A DNA stretch of 64,000 bases from HK1 sp965221725 (GCA_965221725.1 OZ244909.1:3162001-3226000); one strand, 5' to 3'; shown: positions 1 to 9,020, counted from the first letter of the stretch. The notes: generated from the letters alone by a model not told the origin. Numbers and translations are program-made.

Positions 1-291
1 CATCTGGAGGGTGTCCCGAAACCCGTCCGTGGTGAGAAGCGACGTGGTGGCACCCCGGCGCTCGATGATCGAATTGGTGGCCAGGGTGGTGCCGTGAACG
101 ATGGCGCCGACCGCGTCCGGCCCGAGGCCGGCACGGCTCAGCATCCCCTCGATGCACTGCATGCAGCCCCGCTCCGGGTCCTTCGGGGTGGTCAGCACTT
201 TCGAGGTGAACCGACGGTCGCCGACTTCGAGCACCGCATCCGTGAAGGTGCCGCCAACATCGACTCCGATCCGTGCCTGTCCGTCGACCAT
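1..291 (-). CDS. Hydantoinase/oxoprolinase (HyuA-type) N-terminus, partial
   Basis: The reverse strand from an ATG at 291 reads open for 97 codons to the window edge, so only the N-terminus is visible and the gene continues beyond position 1. The protein opens with IGVDVGGTFTDAVLEVG, the phosphate-binding loop of the ASKHA fold typical of the hydantoinase A/5-oxoprolinase N-terminal domain. Further on it has VHGTTLATNSIIERRGA and TTDGFRDTLQM, also family hallmarks. Family members hydrolyse 5-oxoproline, hydantoins or N-methylhydantoin with ATP, usually with a HyuB partner, which would lie outside the window. It is divergent from the TRAP gene at 712. Substrate cannot be told from this piece. 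Confidence 0.85.
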   Translation of the reverse strand, partial: MVDGQARIGVDVGGTFTDAVLEVGDRRFTSKVLTTPKDPERGCMQCIEGMLSRAGLGPDAVGAIVHGTTLATNSIIERRGATTSLLTTDGFRDTLQM

Positions 292-711
292 TCGCGTTCG
301 CTCCGCTGCCTGATGCTCCCGGGCGCGCGCCGCACCGCCGAGCGCGCGCGGCAAGGCGCTACCGGGACATTGTCGGTCCGCATCCGTGACCGTGGCGAAC
401 AGATTGAAGGCGAGCATGAACGGTCGCTTGACGGATTTCGACAACTGTCTCCTCGGCCGCATCGCCGCGCAGCGCGGCGAAAGGGATTCCGGTCGGGCGG
501 CGAGAATTGTCGGTTGGACGGCGAATTTCGTCATGCGCCGAACCATGCGGGAGCCGAGATTGTCGGCGATAGCGTGATCGAAGCCCCCCGGCTAAGATGG
601 AGCCGACCGGCGCAGAACCGGGGCGTGATCGATTCGCTTCGGCCGGGACCGGGCTGACGGGAACACGTCACCCGCCTGCGCCGCCCTCCACGCTCGCTCA
701 AGGAGACCGCC
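292..711. other. Divergent intergenic region, no gene recognised
   Basis: These 420 bases separate the divergent hyuA-like and dctP-like genes. Reading frames through it have no recognisable protein and look like GC-rich shadow frames. Promoters for both genes should lie here, but I see no clear -35/-10 pair. An AAGGAG ribosome-binding site lies just before the ATG at 712. Confidence 0.5.
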
Positions 712-1695
712 ATGAAGAGACTGTTCACTCCGCTGCTGGGTTTCTTGCTGTCCGTCGGGCTGTCCGCAGCGCAGGCCGAAACCGTATGGAATCTCGCGAC
801 CGCCTACAAGGACAACAACTTCCACACCCAGAACATCGCTCGATTCGCCGCCGAGGTCGAGGAGCACTCCGGTGGAAAGCTCAAGATGACGATGCACACC
901 GGCGCATCGCTGCTGAAGATGCCGGAGATCAAGCGTGGCGTGCAGACCGGGCAGGTCCAGATCGGGGAGATCCTGCTGTCGGCCTACGGCAAGGAAGATC
1001 CGTTCTTCGAGGTCGACGGCATTCCGTTCCTGTCCCAGGGCCAGATGACCGCCTGGGAGGTGTACGAACTCACGCTGCCCTTCATCCGGGCCAAGCTCGA
1101 GAAGCAGGGTCTGATGCCGCTCTTCTCCGTGCCCTGGCCGGGGCAGGGTCTCTACGCGCAGAAGCCGATCAGCACGACATCGGACTTCGAGGGCGTGAAG
1201 TTCCGCGCCTACAACGCCCTGACCGCCCGGCTGGCCGAGCTCATGGGCGCCGTTCCCACCACGGTTCAGTCCGCGGAAGTACCGCAAGCCTTCGCGACCG
1301 GCGTGGTGAGCGCCATGGTGACCTCCGCCGCGACCGGCACCTACACCAAGGCCTGGGATTTCACCACGCACTTCTATGACGTCAACGCCATGAACAACAA
1401 GAACATGGTGATCGTGAGCGTCGATGCGTTCAACGCCCTGGATGCGGACACGCAGGCGGTGGTGATGCAGGCCGCCGCCAAGGCGGAGGCTCGCGGGTGG
1501 ATCATGAGCCGGGAGGCGCAGGTGACGACCACGCGCGAGCTGGCCGTCAACGGCATGACAGTCGCGCCGCCGAGCCCGGAGCTGCTGGGCGAACTGAAGG
1601 CCATCAGCGAGACGATGGTTCAGGAGTGGCTGGCCAAGGCCGGCGATGACGGCGCGCAGTTCATCGCCGCCTACCGGGCGCTGGGTACGAACTGA
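712..1695 (+). CDS. TRAP transporter substrate-binding protein (DctP family), set 1
   Basis: 327 residues, a normal length for DctP-type periplasmic binding proteins. Residues 1-22 form a clean Sec signal peptide ending in AQA before ETVWNLATAYKD. The mature part has the family layout, including the segment around FEGVKFRAYNALTARL, where the conserved Arg of the family normally contacts the substrate carboxylate. An AAGGAG site precedes the ATG by 6 bases. It is followed, after a 361-base gap, by its small and large permease genes, so it probably delivers an organic acid or zwitterion to that Na+-driven TRAP permease. The substrate is unknown; the neighbouring hydantoinase-type gene hints at a cyclic amide or amino-acid derivative (inference). 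Confidence 0.92.
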   Translation: MKRLFTPLLGFLLSVGLSAAQAETVWNLATAYKDNNFHTQNIARFAAEVEEHSGGKLKMTMHTGASLLKMPEIKRGVQTGQVQIGEILLSAYGKEDPFFEVDGIPFLSQGQMTAWEVYELTLPFIRAKLEKQGLMPLFSVPWPGQGLYAQKPISTTSDFEGVKFRAYNALTARLAELMGAVPTTVQSAEVPQAFATGVVSAMVTSAATGTYTKAWDFTTHFYDVNAMNNKNMVIVSVDAFNALDADTQAVVMQAAAKAEARGWIMSREAQVTTTRELAVNGMTVAPPSPELLGELKAISETMVQEWLAKAGDDGAQFIAAYRALGTN

Positions 1696-2056
1696 CGGCG
1701 CCCAGAGTGATTCTCACCGGCGCTCCGGAGGCCGTCCGCCGCGCGATTCCGGCGGGGTTTCGGCCTCCGGAGTGTCCGGAGTTGACTTCGAGCGTGGGTT
1801 CCGGCCGGGCGGAGATGGCATCGGCACCCGCGGGGCGATGCCCGGTCGGCGGTCGGTTCCCGGTGAGGGGTGCGGGCCGGGGTGAGCCGGATTTGCGCCA
1901 GCCCTCTCCGCAATCCCTCTCTCCGCAATCCCTCTCTCCATCCGCTGTCTGCGGCATACCCACCGGTGTCGGGGCACGCACGGCCCCGAGAGAGGGGGTG
2001 CCCGATGACGGCCGAGCCCTCACCCGCGTTTCTCGAATGCGGGCTGGCTCTGCGCC
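1696..2056. other. Gap between TRAP binding-protein and permease genes
   Basis: This 361-base gap inside a TRAP gene set holds no recognisable gene. Near its start it has a stem-loop (1765-1781). Further on it has two perfect direct copies of a 15-base unit, CTCTCCGCAATCCCT (1904-1918 and 1919-1933), plus the start of a third. Such spacing between a binding protein and its permeases is compatible with differential expression (inference). Confidence 0.5.
1765..1781 (+). terminator. Stem-loop after dctP set 1 (possible attenuator)
   Basis: CTCCGGA-GTG-TCCGGAG is a perfect 7-bp stem with a 3-base loop, about 70 bases after the dctP stop. No T-run follows, so a classical intrinsic terminator is not shown. 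It may stabilise the upstream message or lower read-through into the permease genes. Confidence 0.35.
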
Positions 2057-2569
2057 ATGCTGAGGCGAATCCTGAATGCGCTGTACCTCGGTGGCGCATT
2101 GGCGGGTGCGGGGTCGATCGTCGCCATCGGGCTTCTCATCGTGTCTCAGGTCACCGGGCGCGAGCTGGGGGTCCTGGTCAAGGGCGCCGATGATCTGACG
2201 GCATGGAGCGTGGTGGCCGCCGGGTTCCTGCCCCTTGCCTACACATATCGGCAGAACCGCCACATCCGGGTCACCGTCGTGGTCGAGCAGCTCGGCGGGC
2301 TTCGGCGCCGGTTGCTGGAAATACTCATCCTCCTCGTGTCGCTCTTTCTCGCGAGCTACATGACCTATTCCGCGTTCGACATGATCCGGGATTCGTTCCG
2401 CTTCGAAGAGCTTTCCCAGAACCTGATCGTCATTCCGATCTGGATCCCCCAGTCGTCCATCGCGGTCGGTTCGCTCCTGCTCGCCATCGCGATCATGGAC
2501 GATCTCGTCGTTTCGCTTCTGGGCGGGCAGCCGGCGCATGTGGTCGCGGCCCGGGAATCTCGCCGTTGA
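2057..2569 (+). CDS. TRAP transporter small permease (DctQ family), set 1
   Basis: 170 residues with four hydrophobic segments (about 8-28, 48-64, 88-108 and 128-152), as expected for the small TRAP membrane subunit. RQNRHIRVTVV in the loop before the third helix is typical of DctQ (R-x-x-x-H-I-R-V). It joins the large permease by an overlap of stop and start codons. Together they would form the inner-membrane Na+/solute symporter fed by the binding protein at 712. Confidence 0.88.
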   Translation: MLRRILNALYLGGALAGAGSIVAIGLLIVSQVTGRELGVLVKGADDLTAWSVVAAGFLPLAYTYRQNRHIRVTVVVEQLGGLRRRLLEILILLVSLFLASYMTYSAFDMIRDSFRFEELSQNLIVIPIWIPQSSIAVGSLLLAIAIMDDLVVSLLGGQPAHVVAARESRR

Positions 2570-3870
2570 CCCCCGATCAGACAGCGGTCGCGATCACGAT
2601 GGTCATCGCGCTGTTTGCGTTCCTCGGCGCCGGGGTGTGGATTGCGCTGTCGCTGCTCGGGGTGGGGTGGGTCGGGCTCGCGTTCTTCAGCTCCGTGCCG
2701 ATCGAGAAGTCGCTGGCGACCTCGATGTGGCAGACCACCGCATCGTGGACGCTGGCCGCTCTGCCCCTGTTCATCTGGATGGGCGAGATTCTCTTTCGCG
2801 CCCGGCTTTCGGAGATCCTATTCCGCGGCATCGCACCGTGGGTGAGCTGGCTTCCGGGCCGGTTGATGCACGTCAACGTTCTGGGGTGCGGGATTTTCGC
2901 GGCGATCTGCGGATCGTCGGCGGCCACCGTTGCCACCATCGGCCGGATGTCGCTCCCGGAACTGCAAAGAAACGGCTACGACCGGACGCTTTCCGTCGGC
3001 AGCCTCGCCGGTTCGGGCACCCTGGGCCTGCTGATTCCACCCTCGATCATCATGATCGTGTACGGCGTGGCCGCGGACGTCTCCATCGTGCGTCTGTTTC
3101 TGGCCGGGGTGCTGCCCGGCGCGATGCTGATCGTGCTGTTCATGGGCTATCTCGCGTTCATGGCCATCGTTCGCCCGGGGGTCAGCCCGCGCGATACCGC
3201 CCGGATGAGCCTGCGAGAGAAGCTCGTGCTTTCCGGCGGGCTCCTGCCGGTGGTGGCGCTGATATTGGCCGTCATCGGGTCCATCTATCTCGGTATCGCC
3301 ACCGCGACCGAGGCGGCGGCCGGCGGCGTCATCGGCGCCCTCGTTCTGGCCGCGTGGACGCGCAGCCTGTCCCGCAAGATGTTCTTCGAGAGCCTGCTCA
3401 GCGCAACCACCCTCTCGTGCATGATTTTCTTCATCCTGGCCGGCGCCGCGTTTCTGACCACCTCCCTCGCCTACACCGGGCTCCCCAGAGCCCTGGCGGG
3501 GTGGATCGGCGCCATGGACCTGAATCCCTACGCGCTGATCGCCGCGCTGTGCGTGCTCTACATCGTTCTCGGATGCTTCATCGAGGGAATCTCGATGATC
3601 GTCCTGACCGCGACCGTCGTGCTGCCGCTGGTCAGCGCGGTCGGATTCGACCTGGTCTGGTTCGGCATCTTCATCATCATCGTGGTCGAGATGGCCCAGA
3701 TCACTCCGCCCCTGGGCTTCAACCTCTTCGTCATCCAGGGGCTGACGGGGCTGAACATCTTCACCGTCGCACGCGCCGCGCTTCCCTTCTTCATGCTCCT
3801 GCTCACCGGGGCGGTGCTGCTCACCCTGTTCCCCGAGATCGCGACATGGCTGCCCTCGACCATGGACTGA
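2566..3870 (+). CDS. TRAP transporter large permease (DctM family), set 1
   Basis: About 434 residues and 11-12 hydrophobic segments, the usual size of DctM. Family signatures include the run from ICGSSAATVATIG through GTLGLLIPPSIIMIVYG and, near the end, AQITPPLGFNLFVIQG. I start it at a TTG whose last two bases begin the DctQ stop (TTGA overlap), giving MTPDQTAVAITM; the first ATG, at 2599, would give 423 residues. The frame stays open further upstream, but that part overlaps dctQ and is not family-like. An inverted-repeat element begins at the base after the stop codon. Confidence 0.88.
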   Translation: MTPDQTAVAITMVIALFAFLGAGVWIALSLLGVGWVGLAFFSSVPIEKSLATSMWQTTASWTLAALPLFIWMGEILFRARLSEILFRGIAPWVSWLPGRLMHVNVLGCGIFAAICGSSAATVATIGRMSLPELQRNGYDRTLSVGSLAGSGTLGLLIPPSIIMIVYGVAADVSIVRLFLAGVLPGAMLIVLFMGYLAFMAIVRPGVSPRDTARMSLREKLVLSGGLLPVVALILAVIGSIYLGIATATEAAAGGVIGALVLAAWTRSLSRKMFFESLLSATTLSCMIFFILAGAAFLTTSLAYTGLPRALAGWIGAMDLNPYALIAALCVLYIVLGCFIEGISMIVLTATVVLPLVSAVGFDLVWFGIFIIIVVEMAQITPPLGFNLFVIQGLTGLNIFTVARAALPFFMLLLTGAVLLTLFPEIATWLPSTMD

Positions 3871-3967
3871 CCCGGAAACGTCACCGCTTCACGGCTGCGG
3901 GCACGGATCCGGCTGTTTTCGCCGCGTTGAATATTGCCAGTTCGCGAATCGGTGAAATTTCCGGGCT
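3871..3967. repeat. Inverted-repeat element, family A, short copy
   Basis: The left arm is CCCGGAAACGTCACCGCTTC. The right arm, read in reverse complement, is CCCGGAAATTTCACCGATTC, a near-perfect match. Between them lies the family A core with the landmarks CACGGCTGCGG and TTTCGCCGCGTTGAAT. Most of the interior seen in the full 187-188-bp copies (11246, 26418) is missing. It starts immediately after the dctM stop and ends just upstream of the AraC-type gene. Confidence 0.75.
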
Positions 3968-3990
3968 GACTTGCGCGCGTCCGGGGTGCC

Positions 3991-4983
3991 GTGTTCAGGA
4001 TTTCTGAGCGGGATCAGCCGATTCGTATCGGCTTCTACCTCGCGCGCGGGTTTTCCATCGTCCCCTTCATCAACGCGGTCGATCCGCTCCGGATGACCAA
4101 CAAGCTGAGCGGCCGGCGCCTGTTCGAGTGGTCCTTCATCTCGCAGGACGGGCAACCGGTGGAAGCCATCAACGGGATGACCATCATGGTCGACCGTGCG
4201 CTGAAAGATGCCGTGGACTATCCGAACGTCATCTGCTGCGTCGAATTCGAACCCATCATCAGGGTCCGCCGCACGGTCAGGAACTGGCTGCGTCGCCTCG
4301 CAAGGCGGGGCGCCCATCTCGGCGCTCTGGGCGCCGGCAGCCTGTACCTCGCCGAAGCGGGATTGCTGGACGGGTACCGGGCGACCATCCACTGGCTCTA
4401 CCTGGAAGGGCTCGCCGAACGCTTCCCCATGACCACGGTGACCCGCAGCGTCTTCGAGGTGGACCGCGGCCGCTTCACCTGCGCCGGCGGCACCGCGGCC
4501 ATGGACATGATTCTGCACTTCATCGGCCTGCACTTCGGGCACGCGCTCGCCACCGAGGTGTCCGACCAGTTCATCATCGGCGGTATCCGTGAGGCTTCGG
4601 CGCAGCAGCGCACCTCCCACGGCATCCGGCTGGGTCTGACCGACCCGCGGGTGCTGCGCATCATCGACATCATGGAAGACCACATCGAAGACCCGCTCGA
4701 CCTGCCGCAACTCGCCGCTCGGGCCGGTGTTTCCCAGCGTCAGATGGAGCGGCTGTTCCGCACCCACGTGAAGCGCTCACCCGTACAGTTCTATACCCGC
4801 CTGCGGCTCCGACATGCGCGCTGTCTGCTGCACCAGACGGATCTCGGCGTAGTGGAGATTGGTCTTGCCAGCGGATTCGGTTCCGCCGAGCACTTCTCGC
4901 GTTCCTTCAAGTCGGCATTCGGCGTGTCGCCCGCGGCGGACCGGCGCACGGTGCAAGGCACCGGTGCGCGGTCAAGCGTCTGA
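3991..4983 (+). CDS. GlxA-type AraC-family transcriptional regulator
   Basis: 330 residues from a GTG codon. Residues 10-190 resemble the class-I glutamine-amidotransferase-like (DJ-1/PfpI) sensory domain of GlxA regulators. Residues about 225-320 are a two-helix-turn-helix AraC domain with VSQRQMERLFRTHVKRSPVQ and SGFGSAEHFSRSFKSAFGVSP. In GbdR, CdhR and ArgR-like members this architecture activates genes for betaine, carnitine or amino-acid catabolism. Lying directly after the TRAP genes, it probably regulates them and the divergent hydantoinase-type gene (inference). The nucleophile position in the sensory domain is not obviously catalytic, as usual for these regulators. Confidence 0.88.
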   Translation: MFRISERDQPIRIGFYLARGFSIVPFINAVDPLRMTNKLSGRRLFEWSFISQDGQPVEAINGMTIMVDRALKDAVDYPNVICCVEFEPIIRVRRTVRNWLRRLARRGAHLGALGAGSLYLAEAGLLDGYRATIHWLYLEGLAERFPMTTVTRSVFEVDRGRFTCAGGTAAMDMILHFIGLHFGHALATEVSDQFIIGGIREASAQQRTSHGIRLGLTDPRVLRIIDIMEDHIEDPLDLPQLAARAGVSQRQMERLFRTHVKRSPVQFYTRLRLRHARCLLHQTDLGVVEIGLASGFGSAEHFSRSFKSAFGVSPAADRRTVQGTGARSSV

Positions 4984-4997
4984 TTCGGTCCGGGGGG

Positions 4998-6173
4998 TTA
5001 CCGTTGCCCGGCCGATCGCAGCGCCAGCGCGATTGGTGCTGCGAGCGCGGTCCAGGCCGCGACGATGGCGGCGCCGGTGGTGAGGTCCATCGCATCGCCG
5101 AGCCCGCCGACCGCGATCGGGGCGGCGGCGGAGGCGGCGGTGGTCACCGTATAGAAGAGCCCGAACGCCCTTGCCTGCCGCTTCTCGTGCGCGAGTTCGC
5201 CGGCGGCCGCGTACAGCGCCGATGACGTCCCGTTGAGCGCGAGGCCGATTGGTGCGAGCAGCACCCAGAGCGCACTCATGGGCGCTGCGACGGCGGCGGC
5301 GATTCCGATCGCGGTCGCCACCTCGGTGATCACGATGGTGCGAACGGTTCCGAGCCGTTCCGCCAGAAAGCCGCAGGCGAACTTCCCGGCCGCCCCGCCG
5401 ACGAAGATCAGCATCACGCCGAAGCCCACCTGTTCGACCGGCAACCCCTTCTCCACCATCAGAAACGGCGCCAGCAGCAGGAACCCGCTGCGCGACGAGG
5501 CGTCGATGATCGCGATGGCGCTCAGAAGCGTGAAGTCGCGACGGTGGGTGATGCCCCATCCCGGTGGGGCGGCCGCCGGCGACTCCGGCACCTTCTCGCC
5601 GGACAGGAAACGCTGCAGTGACAGGTGTACCCCGAGCGCGACGACGGCCATCGCGACGCCGCACGACCACGACGACATCCGCCAGCCGGCGATCCCGATG
5701 CCGAGCGCGAGCAGGGCGGGAACCACCGCCTTGCCCGCGTCCCCGGCGAAGTTGTACACGCCGAGCGCCGCCCGCGCCCCATCGCCCCGGTGCGCGCGGC
5801 TCACCAGGCTCGATGCCAGCGGATGCTGCACGCTCGAACCGAGTCCGGCCACCAGCACTGCCAGCAGCAGAGCCCGAAATCCGTCCGCCTCGGCCAGCAG
5901 CAGCCAGCCCACCGCGGTACCCAGGGTTCCGAGCGCGAGGAGGCGACGTTCGCCGAGCCGTTCGGACGCGAGACCGAACGGGATCTGGCCCGCGCTCATG
6001 GCGGCGTAGAACCCGCTCTTCAGCGCCCCGGTCTGCGTCAGCGACAGGCCGAAGGCCTGCGCCCACAGCGGCAGGAGCACGAGCAGGGCCTCGGACAGAC
6101 CGTCGTGCGCGGCATGGGCGGTCGAGCACGACGCGAGGATCGGGCGCGGCGAACCGCGATGGGAGGAAGGCAT
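4998..6173 (-). CDS. MFS transporter
   Basis: 391 residues with about twelve hydrophobic segments. The N-terminal half has an MFS motif-A-like loop after helix 2 (FGLASERLGERRLLALG), and the C-terminal half repeats it (CGFLAERLGTVRTIVITEV). This marks the two six-helix bundles of a major-facilitator secondary transporter in the inner membrane. It converges on the AraC-type gene, with a 14-base gap. The resemblance is to general drug/metabolite exporters; the substrate is not predictable. No good ribosome-binding site is seen at the ATG at 6173. Confidence 0.85.
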   Translation of the reverse strand: MPSSHRGSPRPILASCSTAHAAHDGLSEALLVLLPLWAQAFGLSLTQTGALKSGFYAAMSAGQIPFGLASERLGERRLLALGTLGTAVGWLLLAEADGFRALLLAVLVAGLGSSVQHPLASSLVSRAHRGDGARAALGVYNFAGDAGKAVVPALLALGIGIAGWRMSSWSCGVAMAVVALGVHLSLQRFLSGEKVPESPAAAPPGWGITHRRDFTLLSAIAIIDASSRSGFLLLAPFLMVEKGLPVEQVGFGVMLIFVGGAAGKFACGFLAERLGTVRTIVITEVATAIGIAAAVAAPMSALWVLLAPIGLALNGTSSALYAAAGELAHEKRQARAFGLFYTVTTAASAAAPIAVGGLGDAMDLTTGAAIVAAWTALAAPIALALRSAGQR

Positions 6174-6253
6174 TGCAGGCCGGAGGCTACCGGGAAACCG
6201 CCGCCCGTGCCATCGACAAGCGCCTGGCCCACGGGAAGATCTCCGAGGCTCAG

Positions 6254-6268
6254 CCCGGAAATTTCACC
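6254..6268. repeat. Single arm of a family A inverted-repeat element
   Basis: CCCGGAAATTTCACC is identical to the left arm of other family A copies. No convincing complementary arm follows, so this is probably a decayed end fragment. Confidence 0.4.
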
Positions 6269-6304
6269 GGAGTTGGCCGAGGAGTGGGCGCGCCAGGTGA
6301 CGGG

Positions 6305-6589
6305 TCAGTTCGCAAGGTGTGCGCGGGCGGCCGGCAGGTGTCGGGCCATCTCGGCGGCGGCGCGGGCGTTGGCGACGAGGAGGGCGCGGTTCGTGCGCAG
6401 GGTCGCGCCGCCGCTCGTCTCCGCCAGGGTTCGGAGCAGGAACGGAGTGAGCGCCTTGCCGCTGATGCCCGCGGCGCGGGCGCGGTGCTTGGCCTCCTCG
6501 ACGAGGTGCTCGACTTCGGCGGGGTCCATCGCGTGCGCGGCGGGAACGGGGTGGGCAACCACCAGTCCGGTGTGCCCGAACGCCAGCAC
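6305..6589 (-). pseudogene. Remnant of pseudouridine-5'-phosphate glycosidase (PsuG) C-terminus
   Basis: The 94-residue frame matches only the last third of PsuG: a hydrophobic strand, an LVVAHPVPAAHAMD stretch, a helix, then ISGKALTPFLLRTLAETSGG and an NRALLVANARAAAEMA helix. These correspond to the conserved C-terminal segment of the family (compare GKAVTPFLL and NNARVAAEIA). The full enzyme, which cleaves or forms pseudouridine 5'-phosphate, is about 300 residues. The N-terminal two thirds, including the catalytic residues, are absent, and upstream frames give no homology. I read it as a decayed gene; it begins at best on a GTG with no family-like start. Confidence 0.65.
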
Positions 6590-6801
6590 TGCGGCGGCGA
6601 CGCGCCGCCGCCGGCCGTGCGCCCATCTGGCTTTCCGAGTCCGGGGCGCCCGGTCGGGGTCGGGGCGGCGGAGTCGCCCGGGGCCGGATGGCGGGGGCGG
6701 TTGGGCCGGTATGGCAGAAATGGTCCGGAAAGCAAGAGTCTTCCCGACTGCGCACGAGCGCGCGCCATCGAGATTGACTTGGCGCGCTCTCCGGTCGGGC
6801 G

Positions 6802-6837
6802 GAGGGGCGCCAGGTCGAGATCGACCGGGCGCCCCTC
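6802..6837 (-). terminator. Long stem-loop downstream of amtB
   Basis: GAGGGGCGCC at 6802-6811 pairs with GGCGCCCCTC at 6828-6837. Inside it GGTCGA pairs with TCGACC around a two-base loop, giving an almost unbroken 16-bp hairpin. It lies 18 bases past the amtB stop on the reverse strand. There is no clear U-tract, so termination is likely but not proven. Confidence 0.6.
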
Positions 6838-6855
6838 ACGGTGCGGACGGTTCGA

Positions 6856-8265
6856 TCAGTCGCGCCGGAGCGATTTGAGGTCGTCATCGTCCGGCATGAG
6901 CATGAACTCGGGGTAGGCTTCGATCCCGAGTTCGGCGGCGTCCTGCCCGAGTTCCTCGACCGTCTCGGAGACCCGCGCCCCGACCGTCTTCTCGATCGCC
7001 AGCCACACCAGCAATGAGGCGATGAACACGAACACGCCGACCGCGAGCACCCCGATGAGCTGGATGACCACGTCGCCGCCGGCCGCGATGCAGACCGCGA
7101 GGGTGCCCCAGACCCCGGCGAAGAGATGGGCCGGCACCGCGCCCACCACGTCGTCGAGTTTCAGGCTCTCCATCACCTTCATGCCGATGGTGCAGATGAT
7201 GCCGCCGATGGCGCCGATGACGATGGCCCAGTAGTGATCGACGATGTCCGGGCCGGCGGTGATGGCGACGAGCCCCGCGATCGCCCCGTTCAGCCCGGCC
7301 AGCAGGTCGACCCGCCCGAGGATCGGCCGCGCGAAGCTGATGGCGGCCATGACCCCCGCTGCCGCCGCCAGGTTGGTGTTGGCCAGCACGTTGCTCATGG
7401 CGACCGCATCGGCCGCGCCGCCGAGCGCGAGCTGTGACCCGCCGTTGAAGCCGAACCACCCGAGCCACAGGATGAACACCCCGAGCGTCACCACCGGGAC
7501 GTTGGAGGGCGGGGTGGACTTGACGGTGCCGTCCGGGCGGAACTTGCCCCGCCGCGCCCCGACCACGATGGCCCCCGCCAGCGCCGCCCAGCCGCCGGTG
7601 GAGTGCACGATGGTGGAGCCCGCGAAGTCCTGAAAGCCCATTTCACTGAGCCAGCCGCCGCCCCAGGTCCAGGCGCCGACGATGGGGTAGATGACGGCGG
7701 TCAGCACCGTGACGAAGGCGAAGAACGACCACAGCTTCACTCGCTCGGCCAGCGTGCCGGACACGATGGACGCGGCGGTCGCCACGAACACCATCTGGAA
7801 GAACCAGTCCGACATCGTGGAGTAGCCGTTGTCGATGACGGCCGCCTTTGCGCTCTCGTCTTCGCCGAGCAGCGCAAGCTCCGCCTCCGACGGGCCGTAG
7901 AAGAACTGGAACGAGCCGATCCAGCCCGAGACGTCGACGTACATCAGGTTGTAGCCGATGACGTAGTAGGCGAGTCCCGCGATGGAGTAGAGCCCGATGT
8001 TCTTGAGGCAGATGACCGAAGCGTTCCTGGTGCGCACCGAGCCCGACTCCAGCATGGTGAAGCCCGCGCACATCCACATCACCAGCGCCCCCCAGATGAG
8101 GAACGAGAAGGTGTTGAGCACGAACTGCGACTCGGCCGGCACTGCGGCGTGCGCGCTTCCGGCCGCGAGCAGAGCGGCCCCGCCCGCCAATACCTTTCCG
8201 GCCGTCTTCCGGCCGGAAGTTCCCTGATCGATACGGCCCGACGACCGACGATTGTCCTTGCTCAT
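6856..8265 (-). CDS. amtB: Ammonium transporter (Amt/MEP family)
   Basis: 469 residues. After an N-terminal signal-like segment (LAGGAALLAAGSAHA) come eleven transmembrane helices. The twin-histidine pore lies in STIVHSTGGW and in VPAHLFAGVWGTLAV. The gate region WWxxFN is represented by LWLGWFGFNGGSQL. The cytoplasmic tail carries VEELGQDAAELGIEAYPE, resembling the C-terminal regulatory region contacted by GlnK. The trimeric channel takes up ammonium/ammonia. I choose the ATG at 8265 because AGGAG lies 6 bases upstream of it; the ATG at 8271 abuts that site. No glnK gene adjoins it, unlike the common glnK-amtB operon. Confidence 0.95.
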   Translation of the reverse strand: MSKDNRRSSGRIDQGTSGRKTAGKVLAGGAALLAAGSAHAAVPAESQFVLNTFSFLIWGALVMWMCAGFTMLESGSVRTRNASVICLKNIGLYSIAGLAYYVIGYNLMYVDVSGWIGSFQFFYGPSEAELALLGEDESAKAAVIDNGYSTMSDWFFQMVFVATAASIVSGTLAERVKLWSFFAFVTVLTAVIYPIVGAWTWGGGWLSEMGFQDFAGSTIVHSTGGWAALAGAIVVGARRGKFRPDGTVKSTPPSNVPVVTLGVFILWLGWFGFNGGSQLALGGAADAVAMSNVLANTNLAAAAGVMAAISFARPILGRVDLLAGLNGAIAGLVAITAGPDIVDHYWAIVIGAIGGIICTIGMKVMESLKLDDVVGAVPAHLFAGVWGTLAVCIAAGGDVVIQLIGVLAVGVFVFIASLLVWLAIEKTVGARVSETVEELGQDAAELGIEAYPEFMLMPDDDDLKSLRRD

Positions 8266-8724
8266 GCCCATCTCCTGTGATGTCCGTCATCCGCATGCCG
8301 TGCGGGCAGGCGGGGTTGTGGCTGGCGCCGATGAAGATCGCGCTGATCGCGCTCGATGCGAGCCGGCGTCCGAATCGGTCGGTGCGCCGGTCGCGGCTGG
8401 TACGGTTTTCCGGAGGCGCAAAGATACTGCAAATCGCCCCGCCGGTTCACCGCCGAGGCTTCTCCGAGCCTTCTCCGGCCGCCATTCCCGCCAGGTCGGG
8501 GCGTGCGCTTGGAATCCCCTGCATTGGCCGCGCGGAGGGTTGAAATCGCGCCGAAACCCCTGCGGGGCGCGGTCTCTCCGGATGCCGGCGGGAGTCGCTG
8601 ATCCTGAAGGCGAGGACCTGAGACGAGAGCCCGAAGTGAAGCCTGAAGCGAAGGCCCGAAGCGAAACGCTGTACCGGACGGAAACGGTCGCATAGACTCT
8701 CGCTGGCCCTCGCGGAGATCGCCC
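8266..8724. other. Intergenic region between amtB and a small gene
   Basis: About 460 bases without a recognisable gene. It contains a short degenerate run of GAAG-type repeats around 8630-8670 (CCCGAAGTGAAGCCTGAAGC). I found no convincing sigma-54 type promoter for the nitrogen gene amtB. Confidence 0.4.
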
Positions 8725-9012
8725 GTGACCGTAGCCGCATTCGATGCGTTGAGCGCTGCCGACAGGCTGCGCGGTGCCGGCCTTGGCGAAGTTCAGGCAC
8801 GGGCCATCGTGGACTCGATCCGCGATGCGCAGGCCGCCGGAATCCAGCATCTCGCCACGAAGGCCGACATCGCCGAACTCGAAGGCCGTATCGTCGCGCT
8901 GGAAGGCCGCATGGTCGCGTTGGAAGGACGGGTCAATGCCCTGCAATGGGTGGTCGGGATCCAGTCTGCGGTGCTGCTTGCCGTTGCGCTGCGCGTGTTC
9001 GGCCTGGTGTGA
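8725..9012 (+). CDS. Small coiled-coil protein with C-terminal membrane anchor (DUF1640-like)
   Basis: 95 residues from a GTG. Residues 1-40 are amphipathic with the GLGEVQARAIVDSI motif seen in DUF1640/CCDC90-like small proteins (compare G-x-x-x-x-Q-A-x-A-I). Residues 43-73 form a heptad coiled coil with near-perfect repeats (HLATKADIAELEGR, then three EGRxxALEGR-type units). Residues 75-95 are a hydrophobic anchor. Bacterial members are very common but have no established function, and are often near mobile or repetitive DNA. A 100-bp inverted-repeat element starts 8 bases after the stop. Confidence 0.7.
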   Translation: MTVAAFDALSAADRLRGAGLGEVQARAIVDSIRDAQAAGIQHLATKADIAELEGRIVALEGRMVALEGRVNALQWVVGIQSAVLLAVALRVFGLV

Positions 9013-9020
9013 CCCGGTCC

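Noticed and set aside
8266..8400. Sigma-54 promoter for amtB
   Set aside because: Expected from general knowledge, but no TGGCAC-N5-TTGC type pair was found on the reverse strand.
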